From Sipunculus nudus (Eukaryota; Annelida; Sipuncula; Golfingiida; Sipunculidae): a DNA stretch of 64,000 nucleotides. Positions 1 through 13,745 of the stretch are shown one piece after another; the stretch's first letter is position 1; each line of letters begins with the position of its first letter. Under the pieces are notes generated by a model. That model ran no database searches. It had not been told where the DNA came from and worked only from the letters and a program-made list of their open reading frames with translations. The position numbers and the translations under genes are program-made. The DNA lies in NCBI GenBank assembly GCA_026874595.1, contig CM049314.1, forward strand, positions 71,752,300-71,816,299, read 5' to 3'.

Positions 1-560
1 CCTAGGACCTCCCTAAATGTCACATTGGGTGATTCTAGGCCTAATGGATACAATTTGTGCCTCCACTGACGGACAGGGTACTCATATGACATCTTATCCC
101 AATAGGTCGCAGAATATAAGTCGCAGTAACCTAGTTTCAGGTTTCCAAGGACGTTTTCCTAGGACCTCCCTAAATGTCACATTGCATGATTCTAGGCCTA
201 AGGGATACAATTTGTGTCCTTTCTGACTGTTGATGTGCTCAAAATCATGTTTCCAGCCCCTGGGTCCGAAAATATACGTTACCATGAATCAATTCCAGGT
301 TTCCAAGGAGATTTGTCTAGAAACTCCCAGGATATTGTGTTAGAATATTCTAGGCCTTACAAATATCTGACATTCAGGGTGATCCTAGAATTTTTTACCT
401 AAAGGTGGCAGTATATAGGCTACAGTAACCTAGTTTCAAGTTTTCTAGGACATTTGCCTAGGACCTACCTAAATGTCAGGCTAGAGGATTCTAAGCGCAA
501 TGGATACAATTTGTGCCCCATCTGACTGTTAGGGTGCTCAAAATCATGTTGCTCAAAAAG
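1..560. repeat. Satellite-like tandem repeat, about 150-158 bp unit
   Basis: Copies of a block beginning CCTAGGACCT and running through a TTCTAGGCCT-like word to GGATACAATTTGTG start near 1, 159 and 458. A more diverged copy starts near 310. Spacing is about 148-158 bp, so roughly 3.6 imperfect head-to-tail units are visible and the array probably continues left of the window. Short open frames inside it follow the repeat and are not genes. Confidence 0.8.
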
Positions 561-3500
561 ATGACTAACAGTTTGCTGAGCTAAAAATCATGTTTAAGAG
601 ATTTACACGATAAATAGATCCGGATAACCTAAATGACAATTTATCAAAAGATATTATTTTCTTGAAATCTTTATTAAATGCCCATATGAATAGATAATAC
701 ATTTAACATATTGACCAAAAATAAACATATTTCTTACTGTCTGTGATGCATCTGACTCTGCATGCACTGGTGCATGAAAATGGTTTACATATCCTCCTAA
801 GAGACTTGTTATTATTCCCAATTGACCACGTTTACGTACACTGATTATTTTAGGAGAAACGTCAAGAGTCAACTTACAACCTGCCACAGACAGCCAACCT
901 ACAAATGATATGATTCCATCAGCCATGCTGTGTTTGTCCCTGCCGTTTGCCCTAGATACCTAAATATGATTTGTATTCATTCGTTCGTCATGTGACAGCA
1001 GATCGCGTGGTGATTGCAGATTCGTTGAATTTAAGTTCAAATCAATATTTATCTAATTGTACATGTATAAGCTTGTAGGCTTCTGGTAACATTTCGTTCT
1101 CTTGAACAGATTTCTTGAATAATGAAGCCCCATTCCACTTTCTTTTATTTTTCTCTTATTTTTTTTTTACTGAAGGGAGGGCTCAATTTCTATTAATATA
1201 ATTTGTATAATACCTTACCTGACACACCCTCAGGCGGAAGGCATTCAAGACAGTCTTTGATATACTGAGAAAAGCGGTTCGGATCAAGCCATTACCATTG
1301 ACTGATTGTGAAAATGGAAGAATCCAATGCCCTGACTGCTTTTATGTGACAGTATATATTCACTAGCTGACATTTTTTTTCAATTCTAAAGTGTACAACC
1401 CTGTATATATTGCAAAGCTGATATTTTCCGTTGATAGAGTATAATGGCCATTCTTGGGCATTCTGAACATGTATCTACTATTGATTTTTTTTTATTATTT
1501 GGCATATATCGCCTTTTGTCAACATTGGTACAGGAGTCCATATGCTATAGCTGCGCATTCACGAATTCTGTTTTTTTCTGGCTTTTGTAGGATTAAACGG
1601 TTTACCATTAAGGCTTGCACCGTTTACTGTAATGTATTGTGTACAACATATGTGTTTACTATTAAGTTCATTCAATAATATATGATAAATAATGAAATGT
1701 TCTTTGCATGAACTTAATAATACATTAAAATAATTAAATACTGAGCGACTTGGCAGCATATCACTTGATCTCCTGTTTAAGTTTTCTGGTGGTGTAACCT
1801 AATAGCCAATGCACATCCGTTTGGTTGGAATATTTCTGGAAATATGATATATATTTGTAAAATTTCACCAGCAACCACACATGGATATGATAACATAACA
1901 TGGCAAAGAGAATTGTTAATGTATTTCCAATGGATGACTTACTTATTTTATATTCTTACAGGAATGTTAGCCTTCTGAAAGCTGACTGATGATAATTATG
2001 GAGGTCTTTCCTGGATATTTGGCCTTGTGCAAGAGGCCACAACCCACTCTAGACAGATATCATCGCTGTCTCTGATAAGTAACCTAGTGTTTTATTGACA
2101 CTCCTGCCGGGCGTCATGTAGTAACAGTGAAAGATTGGTGCTTATAACATGTACAATATTAACCTGCCGCTGGATATATAAAAGTTCAATATATTAATGC
2201 TCAGTCAACATTCCGCCAGACTAATAAACTGTCATCAAGCACCGGCTAAATCATACCATTGGTTCTCGCAATCGTCTTTTCATTAGGTCTGGCATGTTTT
2301 TTTGACCTTGGCGATATAGCTATTTATGAAAGTATTTTGAATATCCCAACAGTTAGCCATTTTTATCTTATACTCTACTATTGTCCTGAGGCCAGTCCTG
2401 GAATTTTAACTCCCGCCCGTTATTATAAGGCTTGATGCAAGTGTTTGTTAAAGTAATTGATAAAGATCATATTATAAAACATTATCCCTCTAGAAAAGTG
2501 TCTAAAAGGTTTCGAATCGTCAATTTTATAAACTAACCTCGGTACATATGTTATATAAATATGTAAGGGTTAATGTTCAGGTTCACTCTTGGAAATTGTT
2601 ATGAGGGAGATGTATACTGCTAAATTATATCAAAGTTACCACTTTTCCTAATGTTGATGTGCCGAATCCTTTCTGAATAATCTCGAAACTCTATTTCAAA
2701 ATTTTAACCGTGAACAAAAACAAAACAAAAATTAAAGTATAGGCACATAATTTTTTAAGCTTAATGGTATTAAGGATACAAAGAAGCAAGAGTAGTCCTA
2801 ATCATCCATATGATGAGCCAATTTGAATTAAAATGTTAATTTTGTCGTTCAGCTTATTTTATACCCTTGGTTAAAATCTTAAGCTTACTTAAGTAATTAA
2901 ATAAATGATTATTTTTCTATAAAAACGGTATACATAAGCTTTTTGACAGAATATAACTCCCCTAGAAACGGCATTTGTTTGTGTTTTCTTTAATTCGACT
3001 TAAATGAAGTTACACGTAAATTAAATGAATTAAATTAATGAACAAATCATGTGAAAAATAGCTTTCATCATATATCTGCATTGCATCCTCTGACATGTAG
3101 CATTTAAAATTGTAACTATGCATACATATAGGATGTAAATAAGTTATTTATTGTATTACGTTTGTGATCCGAGCATTACACGAGAAAGAATGCATTAACG
3201 TCAATGATATGGAGTGGCTCGTCAAAAGGAATCGCTTAAATAAAACCGCCTTCAAAGTTTGAAAAAATAAAGAAAAAGGTTAACAAAATTTGGGACTCCC
3301 TTCTTTTAAAACTGGAAGACAAAGAAATTTTAAATTTCATAAAACAAATCTTAATATGCATGCAGTGTTGTCAGTTAAACATAACAAAGCCCATAGTAAA
3401 GCTGCTACTCATTACTTTGAAAAGAAAACATTAAAATTAAATTTTATATTCGTCAGATAGACTGGCATTTCTAGCTTAGTTATTAAAATTTTAATACAAA

Positions 3501-3948
3501 CAATTTTGTATATATTAGATTGAAAAACAAAGAACTAGCAAAGAGTTTCTATATTTATATATTAAATATTTAATAGTTTCTATATTAATCATGGAATGAT
3601 TATAACGGGAGACTGGGTAAGAATACGTTTGTTTCTACTTTCCGTTTCTTTTACATTATTAACAAAATGCTATATACACAATGTTTTAATAGTTTTCGTT
3701 TTCAGCATTAAAAATTTATTTTTTTAGACAAAGCATATAATTTTTAATTCCAGAATTCATGAGAATCCGAGACCAAATCCTGATTCAGACTGTGAATATG
3801 CAGCACAGCAAATACTGGTAGGCATTCCATCTACTTGATAATCAGTCATTGTTATTTGGAAATCGGGACTTAGTCTGACATAAATCATGATCGGGTCTGG
3901 CCAAACCAAGATCTAGTTAAGGAATTGGCAAGGACGATCAGGATGGTT
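561..3948. other. AT-rich intergenic stretch, no gene recognised
   Basis: No family-like protein, RNA gene or bounded transposon was recognised. A 90-codon open frame on the minus strand (654-926) begins with a plausible ATG, but it has no recognisable domain and no neighbouring exon, so it is not called. Confidence 0.5.
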
Positions 3949-3949
3949 A

Positions 3950-4013
<64 letters not shown>
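3949..4013. repeat. (TA)n microsatellite
   Basis: An uninterrupted TA dinucleotide run of about 64 bp. A run of about 20 A follows at 4079-4099. The Tyr-Ile frame across it is a by-product of the repeat. Confidence 0.95.
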
Positions 4014-4017
<4 letters not shown>

Positions 4018-4099
4018 GAGCACCTGTTTCATGTGGTACATCAACATCTGAAAGTAACTTTCTGAAGGCCAGGAATCAAAAAAAAAAAAAAAAAAAAAA

Positions 4100-6338
4100 C
4101 GCTGCAAACTGAAACACCTAATGAACCTCTCTTCTTGCCAATTTAATTTTTGTTCTTCTTTTGAGTATTATCTTGAGACCTGGATGGCACTGTGCTGCCT
4201 GATATGTATAAAGAAACTGCAACAATCTAATTTGATCAATCTAAAAGCTGTCAAAATTTTCAAGACGCAAATGACTTTTTTTTTGCATTAGTTTTGTAAG
4301 CAAAGGTTGCGAGACGGTTCTGATGTGCTGATCAGTATGAATGGAGATCGATTAAGCAAATGGAGATGAAGGAAATTCTTAGAAATTTATTTCGTGAATT
4401 TCCCTTTTTTAAACGATTCAGTAAATTTTGAAAACCTTAGTAAAATGCAGAAGTATTGATCGGAATTTATGTTTGAATGTAGCGCGGTACTCCTAATTTA
4501 TGCTTGCATAATAGTAATTTATCATTCTTGAATTATACTGCTGGTTATATCCAGGAATGGATTTAACTACGAGCTACCAGTAAAGATAAATGTATATTCT
4601 TTATCTATATTACATGGATTTTATAACTAATTATAATGCCTAATGCGAGACATTCTCCATGATTCATATAGTGGCATTCGGTAATGCAAGTTTTTTCTAA
4701 AGATGTAAATAAAAAGAGAATATACATTGACATTGCACTCCGATGAAAAGATCTACCCTGTAACATGGACATAACTTTAGACAATAGAGAGGACTATAAA
4801 CAAAGAAAGACAATAACGTGTGCAGCACATACATGCTTCCTGAATGGTATTTAAACTTAAATTCTATGATACAAAAGAGTGTTTAAGACATCACTTAGGT
4901 TGGTATTAGGTTTACATTTGGTTGCAATTCTAAATCGTGATACAGAAACTGTTCATTATACAATTGTTTTATATTTCTAATTCAACAAAAAATTTTTTTG
5001 CTCTCCTCACATATATGTGAAATCATATTACTGCATGTAAAAAACAAGAAATGCAAGAAGAAATAAAACAAGGAGGCATCACCTAATTACAAGCTTCAGC
5101 ATGCAGTTATTTCGCTTTTCAAGAAATGAAGATTTTCTTCGGTTGAATGGGTGTCTTAATTTTCTTTCAATGATAAACTAGACCGAAGATCAATATGTTT
5201 AGTAAATTCAAGGCGAATGCGGGCCACCCTTATTAGGAATTCATTTGATATAAAACTGTTAAAAAATTGATATGTCTATAACCTAACATGGACCATTCAA
5301 TTTAACAACACTTGGATAATATTGTAAAGAGAGGTTTGCCTTGATTTTTATCAAACTTCATTTGTTGATCCATTGTAAAATATTGGATAGCTGAAAGTAA
5401 ACTGTGTAGAAATTTCTATTTGCCAAATTCAGCTGACAATAACATAAAGGTAATACAAATATAATAAAATAATCCCAACGAATCATGTCTCTCAACTAAT
5501 CAGCATAAACTGATTTTATAAGTCCAAACCCGTCTGAGAGGATAAGGATGACGATTACGTACAGAACGGAAGAATTCTGTCAAAGGAAACTTAAAAGATA
5601 TTTAGAAAAAAAAATGATGCTCTTAGGAATTCAGGACATTCCTAAAGACATGATCCGATTGGCATTTATCTTTGCATAGTGCAATAGTTGTGGATGATAT
5701 TTATGACTCAATCCATGCAACCAGCTTTTTTATTTGTACAAATTGTTATTTAAATGAGTGTTTATTTCCAAACCGTGATAAAAATGAAACAAATATCCGG
5801 GTTTAGCCACAGACCATATGCCAATGATTTATGTATCCAAGGTCTAGCTTTATTTGATCTGATCATCAGCTCTTTAAGATTTTGTACTAAATAAGATAAT
5901 GCAGTATTATTCTGAACGCAGGGCTGCAAAATTTAATCATAACATTTTGACACGGAAATATTTGTTTTAATGCGAACCATTATTTCTTATATAGAAAGCA
6001 AGGAAAAGTATTTATTAAAAAATTACCCAACAGGCGTAACTTCCAACGCGTTTCAAATGATGTTTCTACTTTGAACCCATAGAATATAAATTCCTGTGGC
6101 ATATATTCTTTGAAGAAAAATCAATTAACATCTGATTGTATGTTAAACTAGAATATTCTTGGTGTGGTAGATATGATTTGTGAACTGCAAAATATTTTTA
6201 TCAGTATTATTGATACCCTTATCTAGTAAATTATACCTCACAACTGTATTTATGTGAATCGTTCTGCGACCGAGGGGGTTATATTTTTTAGCTCTGTATA
6301 TTACTTGCTGGAATCTTGGAATCAGCTTCGCTCCATGA
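4100..6338. other. AT-rich intergenic stretch, nothing recognised
   Basis: No coding similarity, splice-bounded exon or transposon end was seen on either strand. Confidence 0.5.
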
Positions 6339-6385
6339 GCAGCGGTTACGCTATGCTCATCTATAAGCTCCGCTGTAACCGCTGC
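6339..6385. repeat. Short inverted repeat (hairpin-capable)
   Basis: GCAGCGGTTAC at 6339-6349 is the exact reverse complement of GTAACCGCTGC at 6375-6385, with a 25-base loop. The surrounding 6250-6480 is clearly more GC-rich than its neighbours. It may be the relic of a palindromic transposon or just a local inverted duplication. Confidence 0.7.
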
Positions 6386-6594
6386 ATAAAACCGCGGTTG
6401 TCCATCAGGTTTGGCCACCGGGCGTTGCTGTCTGTGTGGATTTCCCTCCTGCGTAATTTTACAAATCCCCGTTGAAATACACAGGATGCAATCGTCTTCT
6501 CTCAGGACAGTCTCTATACTTACTTGTTAGTATGGCCTGAGTTTAGTTAATTATCTTCCACTGTTTGCAAATTTCCTCTTCTACAGTTCCGTAT

Positions 6595-6718
6595 AACGAG
6601 CTCCACATGGGCGTAGTAATCTGTGTTTACTAGCTGAGCGATTGACATTTTGTTTACGAGCTCCGCATGGGCGCAGCCACCATTGTTTACATGCTTAGCC
6701 AATCAGATTTTTTGTTTT
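6595..6718. repeat. 61-bp tandem duplication with a CCAAT box
   Basis: ACGAGCTCC(A/G)CATGGGCG occurs at about 6595 and again 61 bp later, and the following ~40 bp also match loosely (a TGTTTAC word and a GCGATTGAC/GCCAATCAG word). The second unit contains AGCCAATCAGA, a CCAAT-box-like word also found in the promoter-like region near 57364. It could be part of a promoter; no gene start was identified downstream. Confidence 0.55.
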
Positions 6719-7693
6719 TCTCAGCTGGGTTTTGGCTGCTTGCCAAACCTGTAAATTCCATTTGTCACAGCGTGCGAGTGGAAGGACCCCGGAAAGCCAG
6801 GCGCTGTGTTCAGCTGATGGTTCAATTGACTTTATTTCGAATACTTTTGTATCTTTTTATGTCTGTTTGCTTGTCTGTACAAGCAGGGAGTTGTGGAATG
6901 CTGGGCATGAAATATTGAATATTGGTGCATAAAGCGCATTACGGATCCATGGAGTTGTTTTGCATTGGAAGAGGCATGCACTCAAGTTATATGATTTAAA
7001 GATCTGTTGCATGTTCTACAACTTATTCTTTATTTAACTTGAGGTGATATGCACACATTTTAACTTATGCCATACAGTCAAGGAGATAAATGATGTGTCT
7101 CCACTCGCTGTATCATTAAAAATGGATAAACCTACATTTAGTATACATTTTATTGAATTTATATACATCTGGCTGCAGTAAAATATTATCTAGGACTAAT
7201 CAATAAGAGTTTTTGTGTTGACTTCTATCTGAAAGAAGTCCCATGATTACTCATATGTTTTTTCTGAATTGGTCCTGAATTAAAAATAAGACGAGTGTAA
7301 AAACACAGCAAAAACAGTTTTCGTTATTAATCAATTAGCTCTCACATTAATTATCCAGCCAAATAAATGTCCATAAATAATCAATGGGTTTCTTCATTCT
7401 CTTCAAGAATATTTATTTTGCAAATTATTTTGGTAATTTGAAGTGAATACGTTCAATATTAAGTAATTAAGGGACATTTAAGTGACCCCAACCTTTACTT
7501 GTGGCACTTGGGATGTCTCTTCTTGTGAGTAAACGTGCCAATCTTTAGATGCGATTTACAAAAAAAAAAGCTCTCATTTTTAACAGTGGCATCAGACAGA
7601 TTCATAAAGTAGAGACAAATATGAACATTTTCATTGCAGTTATTCTTTGTATATATTTCGGTGCCACTATCTCCCTAAATATTGCCCTTTTCA
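6719..7693. other. Intergenic, nothing recognised
   Basis: Contains only short open frames with no recognisable family. It is AT-rich apart from about 6720-6910. Confidence 0.45.
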
Positions 7694-8196
7694 AAGGTCT
7701 CCTACAGCACTTTTAACACCAACACAGTCTGCGTCACCCCGGTTTTCTGGATGCCCATCAACTCAAGCTGTAAGGGTTTTTCCACTCGTCATTATTACCA
7801 ATATCTGCACCAACCGTTCAGAAAATTATAAACAATTCTGCAAAGGGAATAAATGTATTTTATATTAGACTCACTGTCATTTAAACAAGCTAAGAACTAT
7901 CAGATATAAGTGATGCAAGAAGCAATTACACCTTGTTTAAATAAAAAAATTATGCCTTCAGGTTTAACCTAACGACAAAGATGCCTTGGTTATATATAAA
8001 ATAGTCTTTTTATATTTAGTTGTCTCAAGGCGTTGGTCTTAGTTTTCACCTACTTGAAAATTCATGAAATGTCTCTGTTCCTCTTTGGTTTCTATGCTGA
8101 TGAGATCCCCGCCTAAATAACGGCAGATCTCACAAGCATCATTCGACTTGTTATAGTTAGTGATATGTGTATAATAAGACGGTCTATATTGTCGCC
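7694..8196 (-). pseudogene. C-type lectin-like domain fragment (two exon remnants)
   Basis: The upstream exon (8196 down to 8054) follows a CTAG acceptor and ends before a GTAGGT donor. It reads ...ACEICRYLGGDLISIETKEE..., matching the N-terminal half of a C-type lectin domain (conserved Cys, then GGDL-x-SI and a Glu-rich turn). A second block (about 7804-7694, after a GCAG acceptor) reads IGNNDEWKNPYSLS in one frame and DGHPENRGDADCV in another. These resemble the W-x-G / P-x-N / D-C-V half of the same fold, but a frameshift and stop near 7762-7766 separate them. The phases of the two exons do not join directly, so an exon may be missing. C-type lectins bind sugars or act in recognition, usually secreted. 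I read this as a decayed gene; exon 1 with the signal peptide was not found. Confidence 0.6.
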
Positions 8197-8889
8197 CTAG
8201 TGTGCGTGGTCGAAAAAATATCCGAATCCACCTGATTAATCGCTTCCCAGAACTAAAGGACATTGATGCTTTTTTCATATTTGCAATATAACATTTAATA
8301 TTTCTTTCAACACCAAAGTCCCTTGAAAAAAGTACTTCTTCTTAATTCCTATTAATTAGAGCGAAAGACCGTTCGTGTACTGATCAAGCAGGATGAAGCA
8401 CTTGAGGGGTTTTGCAATGTTAAAACAGTGGTACATACTCTCATCAGAGGGCGCACAGTTCTCGCCAGGCTCCAGATTTGTCAGGATTTGAGTTCATATA
8501 TAATGCATAGATTCTCTGAGGCCAGTGTCTAATCATAATTAATTCATCAGACCAAGGTACTCAGGGAAACAACAGAAAACTAATTCCCGGATAGTTTATA
8601 AAAATCCTGATAACGTTATAAGACAATATTTATCACTTTTTCTCCGATGGATCAAATGATTAAACAGGATAAACCAGAAACATGAACCCGTTTTGACAAG
8701 TTAAACATAGTAAATAATTAAAAATTTAAACGTGACTTACCAAGTTGAAGTTTGATATGAATTCTGTCGATCCTCGAGTCTGCAGAAATCACGTGAGATT
8801 CCAAGTCAGGTGTTCTTATGAGGCATGCTTTAGAGGACTACACATGATCGGATTGGGACAATAACTGAGAGAGGTGACGTGATCCGTGC
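8197..8889. other. Intergenic, nothing recognised
   Basis: Upstream side of the lectin-like fragment. No signal-peptide exon could be identified. Confidence 0.4.
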
Positions 8890-10335
8890 AACTTGGTAGG
8901 TCTCATTTCATTTTCATTTTAAATTCTGTCTCACCTCTCGTCTTGCGATTAAAGTAGGTGCAAATACTGACCTCATTGACCTTCGAGTAGTGCAAACAAC
9001 ATAGGAAGTGTGTGTGACAGGTATCTGAGTTACAAATCTTAACTGGCGAAAGTGGTTTTCAAATATTGCAGTGTCAGTGTCCCAGGTAACAGGTTTTTGT
9101 TGTGCTTGGTCGAATACTGATTACACCTTTAAGGAATCTTGTTACCAGTGGGTGATTGCCAAACGTGGAAGCACCTGTTGGCATAATGACTGTTTGTAAG
9201 GCTGATCTAGCTGTGTTAAGTGCACTTTTAGCTAAGGCCCGAATTAACCAGTGTGGTCATGAAGTCTAAGGCCAGACCTATATTTGAACAAAAGGTATTC
9301 AACGATTTCTCACTACAGCACCTGTTCCACTGGTTTAGATATGGATTATGGCTCCTTCCATGATTTTGGAATGACAGTTGCTGCCGATGAAGAAATGTTT
9401 TGTTTTTCAGCGCTTGCCAGACAATGGCAAACGAGAAGTGTCACTTAAGTTAGGTTTTTAGTGGTTTTACGGGAGTTGCACTGTTTTTCTGCTGTGTGGA
9501 AGTACCTGTGGATAATATGTTAGTAGCTGCATTGAAACCATGGCTGGCTCGTCCACCATGGCAGTGTTAGGGTGGCTGTTGTCTGTTCCTATTGAAATTT
9601 CCTGATCACCTGTGTAAATACACTGAAAGGAGGAAAGGCATAATAATATTGGTATACTGACCAGTCTAATGAGAAAGCGTCTATTGCTAATGCATAAGGG
9701 TCCGGTTTCCAGACCACGTACGGTTGAAACTGACAATTTAGCCTGGATGCAAAGAGGGTCTACCTGAGTAGCACCCTTCAGCTGTATAAACAATTTTGTA
9801 TTCAATTGCGATTCAGCATCGTGATATGCATCCCGTCTCAGTTTATCAGTTTCTATATTCTGTACTCCAGGCGCATGAGCTGCTGAAAGCTACGAAACGA
9901 CTAATACCAAATCTCTCTGGCTAAAGCATAAATTTTGGACTTCGTACCCCTTACTTGTAAAAGTAAGCTGCTTCTGTTACATTGTGCATAAGTAGCCTAA
10001 TATGTCTGTCATCCATGTTGTCTCTTAGTGAGTGAGAGGCTAGAAAAGCTGCCAGGAGTTCTAGATAATTTATGTAATGCTCTGACTTAACCCAATCCCA
10101 GTGGCCACCTGTTTAATGTCTCCGAATACACCTCCCCAGCCTTTGTTACTGGCATCTGTTCATAGCACAAAATGAGGCTTATCTCTTTCATTGGTTTGTA
10201 AGAAGTGTTCACATTCTCTATCCACCATTTCAAATCCAATTTTGCATTATCAGACAATGATGTTTTCCCTCCATAATCACTTTTGTTAACGCTAACTGCT
10301 TCTGACTTATCAGATCCAGGGTTTTTCTTAAAACA
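8890..10335 (-). mobile_element. DIRS-like (YR) retrotransposon remnant: RNase H and downstream region
   Basis: On the minus strand, from about 10270 downward, the frames read LKWWIENV, then TDASNKGWGG (10159-10130) in a shifted frame, then YINYLELLAAF. This is the RNase H pattern of DIRS-type tyrosine-recombinase retroelements. The 112-codon open frame at 9467-9805 lies just downstream and contains the short PHSRKTVQLP-like segment typical of the linker after RNase H. Frameshifts and stops are frequent, and no reverse transcriptase is seen upstream, so this is a truncated relic. The left end of the large segmental duplication (10063) falls inside the RNase H part. Class assignment rests on motif memory only. 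Confidence 0.55.
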
Positions 10336-10339
10336 AATA

Positions 10340-13300
10340 CTTGAGGTGTAACATTATCGGTGAGACAGGCTTTAACTTATTAAAATATTAAAATATATTA
10401 TAAAAATATTATATTGGCTGTAGCCCACTACTTTTTTGGTTTTACAAAGCTTTATTAGTAATTGAGCCTGTGCTGTTATTTTTTATTATAACTTGCATTA
10501 TTTGATTGATCTGTCTTGTTCAAAGAAGAAAATTAAAGGATGTTTATAATGATATGTAAATTTAAACTATTTGTCAAAATAATATAAACAGACAGCCAAA
10601 ACTTAAATCAAATTTATGAACTAATTTATTCATGAAATTATTTATTAAGAGACCACACTGATGCAATAGCATGTGCTGCATTGCATTGAACTTATGTTGA
10701 AACACTGGAAACATTTTATAACTTGCTAAAGTGAGCAAAATAATCATAAAGGTATGAGGATCATGTCGTCACATTGTTTATGTTACTTTCCAAATAAAAT
10801 TGTCAAAAATGCCTGCGAGATCATACCAATATTTCTACATTCGTTAATTTGCCAGGCCGGCTGTTGAGCTGTATATGAGCAGCCATTCCCTGTGTCATAC
10901 CTTTACATTAATTACGCACCAGAGGAATTAGTAATAAGTTGATGTTCATTAATTCAGTCAATATTTTTAGAATGAAACGTATTCTGATATTTGCGTTTAC
11001 CTTCACCATCCATTAACATAATTTATTTTCAGTAACCTGCTGTTACCTGGCTTGTCTTTATAATTATGTTCATATTATGTGTTGCATAATATAAAACATT
11101 GAAAAATTTATCTATATAATCGATTAAACTCCTTGGTTACTTAGTAATTATGTGCAAAATTTAATTATGTACTGGATGAGTAAACGCCGGCGGAACTGTT
11201 TTAATAGTCCTCTGTCCGTCGTTCCTGCAAACTAAATAACGCACCAGAGGAAAATAAAATAATAGAATCAGGAAGGTTGTTCATACTCATTGTTACTCTG
11301 AGTGGCACCTCGCCAACTGATAATAATAACTTTTTTATGGCTATAAGTACTTAACATCAGTTAGAATGCTAACATATCACAGGAACAAGCACCTGATGAC
11401 ACACATATATGTCCCTTTGAGTATTGTACAGAGGAAATAATTTTTGTATATCCTTGCCAAGTCTATTTCATTTCAATGTAAAGCATTTAACATTCTCAGA
11501 ACTGTATGGATGCACTGTGATATCTGACATTACCCAACAAGAAGCTTTATATGCACAATATGAATTGTGTTTTAACGGTTATTTTACAATTTAATTGCAG
11601 TAATCCAATAAAAATGTATATATGCACTTATTCGTTAAATCAATTTATGCAACCCATTCGAAACACACACCTATCACATTAAGCAAACATGATCAACGTC
11701 AAAAACTAGTTCTTCATATATGTTACGTGGATTCGCTCAAATTCTTAATATCAATACAAGTTGAGCCGCGTTTACCCAAAAGAAAAAAATAATTGCCAAG
11801 ATACGATGTACTTAGAGTGTTAAGTATTTCTGTTATGTGGGTAGAATAATATTATTGCATTCGACGCGTATTCCAGCTGCAATTGATTCACTGAAGAAAT
11901 TTTACTTTTCTCGTTAAAACAAGCATCGGGCATTTTATAAATCTCGCATTATGCCCACGAAGATTATTCCTATTCACTGCTACTTAGAGCAGTACAACAG
12001 TAACTGATGATTCTGTGATTTTACAAATAGACTGAAAAATCAGACAGTTTATTTGACAGATTGACTGAACCTACATGAAATAGTCTTTTGTGGAACATAT
12101 CTAATTATTATGAAACAAAAATTTCCAAATAGTATAACTGGTTTTTTATTTGAGTAAACTTGATATGTGTTTCTCCTTTCTAGGCTATTTACGAAGAATT
12201 CTGATAAAATAAGAGGGGTAATCAGAATTATATATTTGAAATGTGCACACTGTTAACAAATGAAAAATACATACTAATTGTCAACTTGAATATATAAGTA
12301 CAAGAATCAAGACAAAGGGAAAATTTTGATATAAAAGCATGTCATTTTGACATAAAACAGGATTTCAATCTGTAAAATGTAACTTATTAACAAAAAAAGT
12401 GTGAAAGTGTCCTAAAATACTAATGAAGTGTAATATTTCAGAAATGGCTTGAATTTAAGATTATGACTAATAATACGACATGATTCACTCGTTTCTATGA
12501 CAGAGGGAAACCCTGGTAGTAAAGCACAAATTAAATAATTCTTGCATATTTTGAGAATTTAAACCAAGACTTTAAGTTTCACTTAGAAAAAACTAGCGAC
12601 GGATCCAAGGGTTTCTAAGAAGGGAGAAAAGTATTTTAGGTAAAAGATTTATATATTCTTTTCTTTAAAGCGAGAATATACCTGTTATTTCATACCAAAA
12701 TTCTTTCAAAGTTTTTGACATCTTGAAAGAAAATTCTAACAAAATTCTTGCACTGAGGGCGAGTGACATCACAGCAACACTCATCCCAAAGTAAGGAAAT
12801 AAATGCCCACCTAAGAGAGTATAATATTAATATCTATAACGTTTATAAAACTATTTCTGCAAAACCAGAATTATGCAAATGGATGTTTTTTGATTATATG
12901 AAACAATAAACTATGCAATTATATGATGTATATTATATTAATTGTTTTAAGTATTTTAGATAAATAATATTAATGAAATGTCATTTAATCTTTCTTATTG
13001 TATAATTATAGTATTTCATTCTTTTTACGTTTCGGTCAATGTGTCACATAAACTGACTGATATTTCAGGAAATTGGAACGATGCCTGAAAACGTGATACA
13101 TTTTATAAATGCCTAATTTAATCAAGATAAAGTTATACATATATATATGTGTGTGTGTATATGTTATCTAGATGTGTATAAGTTTTCTGGTTTCACCTTT
13201 TCATATTTGTCAGCTGGATAAATGTGACTGATTTTGGAATTTGGGGGCTAGGTAAGTGTAACTGAAGTGATATTTCATTTACAAATGAACTTTGTCATTA

Positions 13301-13745
13301 TGCAATGGTTGTTCTGTTGTTCTGTTGTACGGGTGATCATGGATACACATCACTCAGTTCGAGTACGGGGACAATTAACGTGAACCGTCATGCGTGCATG
13401 GGTCCACTGAGCCTTATGTTATGATAAATCGAGTGATTATGCGGGAGATGAAGCGCCTAAATGTCGTTCAAAGGGTGTTTTTTTAACCATCTGAGGGCAA
13501 TTTAGTTTCTAAAACCGCCCTTCAATTTTCCTATATTAACTTTCGTCTTGGGAGGTCTGGTTTTTCTGTTTTGAGTGACCTTAAATAAGTTCTGGTCAAA
13601 TCTAGACATGTTTGCAAAGAAACAATAAAGCTCAGGTATCGTGCACAGTTGTCTACTGGACATTGCTGGCAACTATGTGACGTACACATCTTGCTACTAA
13701 ATGAACACCCCGGGCTGTTTTTTTAAACCTATTCCCTTGGTCATA
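10340..13745. other. Intergenic part of duplication unit 1
   Basis: AT-rich with no gene recognised. It aligns throughout with 24780-28398. The absence of frame-preserving change in its short open frames argues against coding. Confidence 0.5.

Noticed and set aside
654-926. 90-codon minus-strand frame starting MADGIISFVGW
   Set aside because: A possible donor (GTAAGT) follows, but there is no recognisable domain or partner exon.
3913-4107. Tyr-Ile repeat frame
   Set aside because: Pure read-through of (TA)n; the same applies to 50136-50408 and 56544-56768.
13320-13400. tRNA B-box-like GTTCGAGTAC
   Set aside because: No matching A box, acceptor stem or cloverleaf could be drawn around it.
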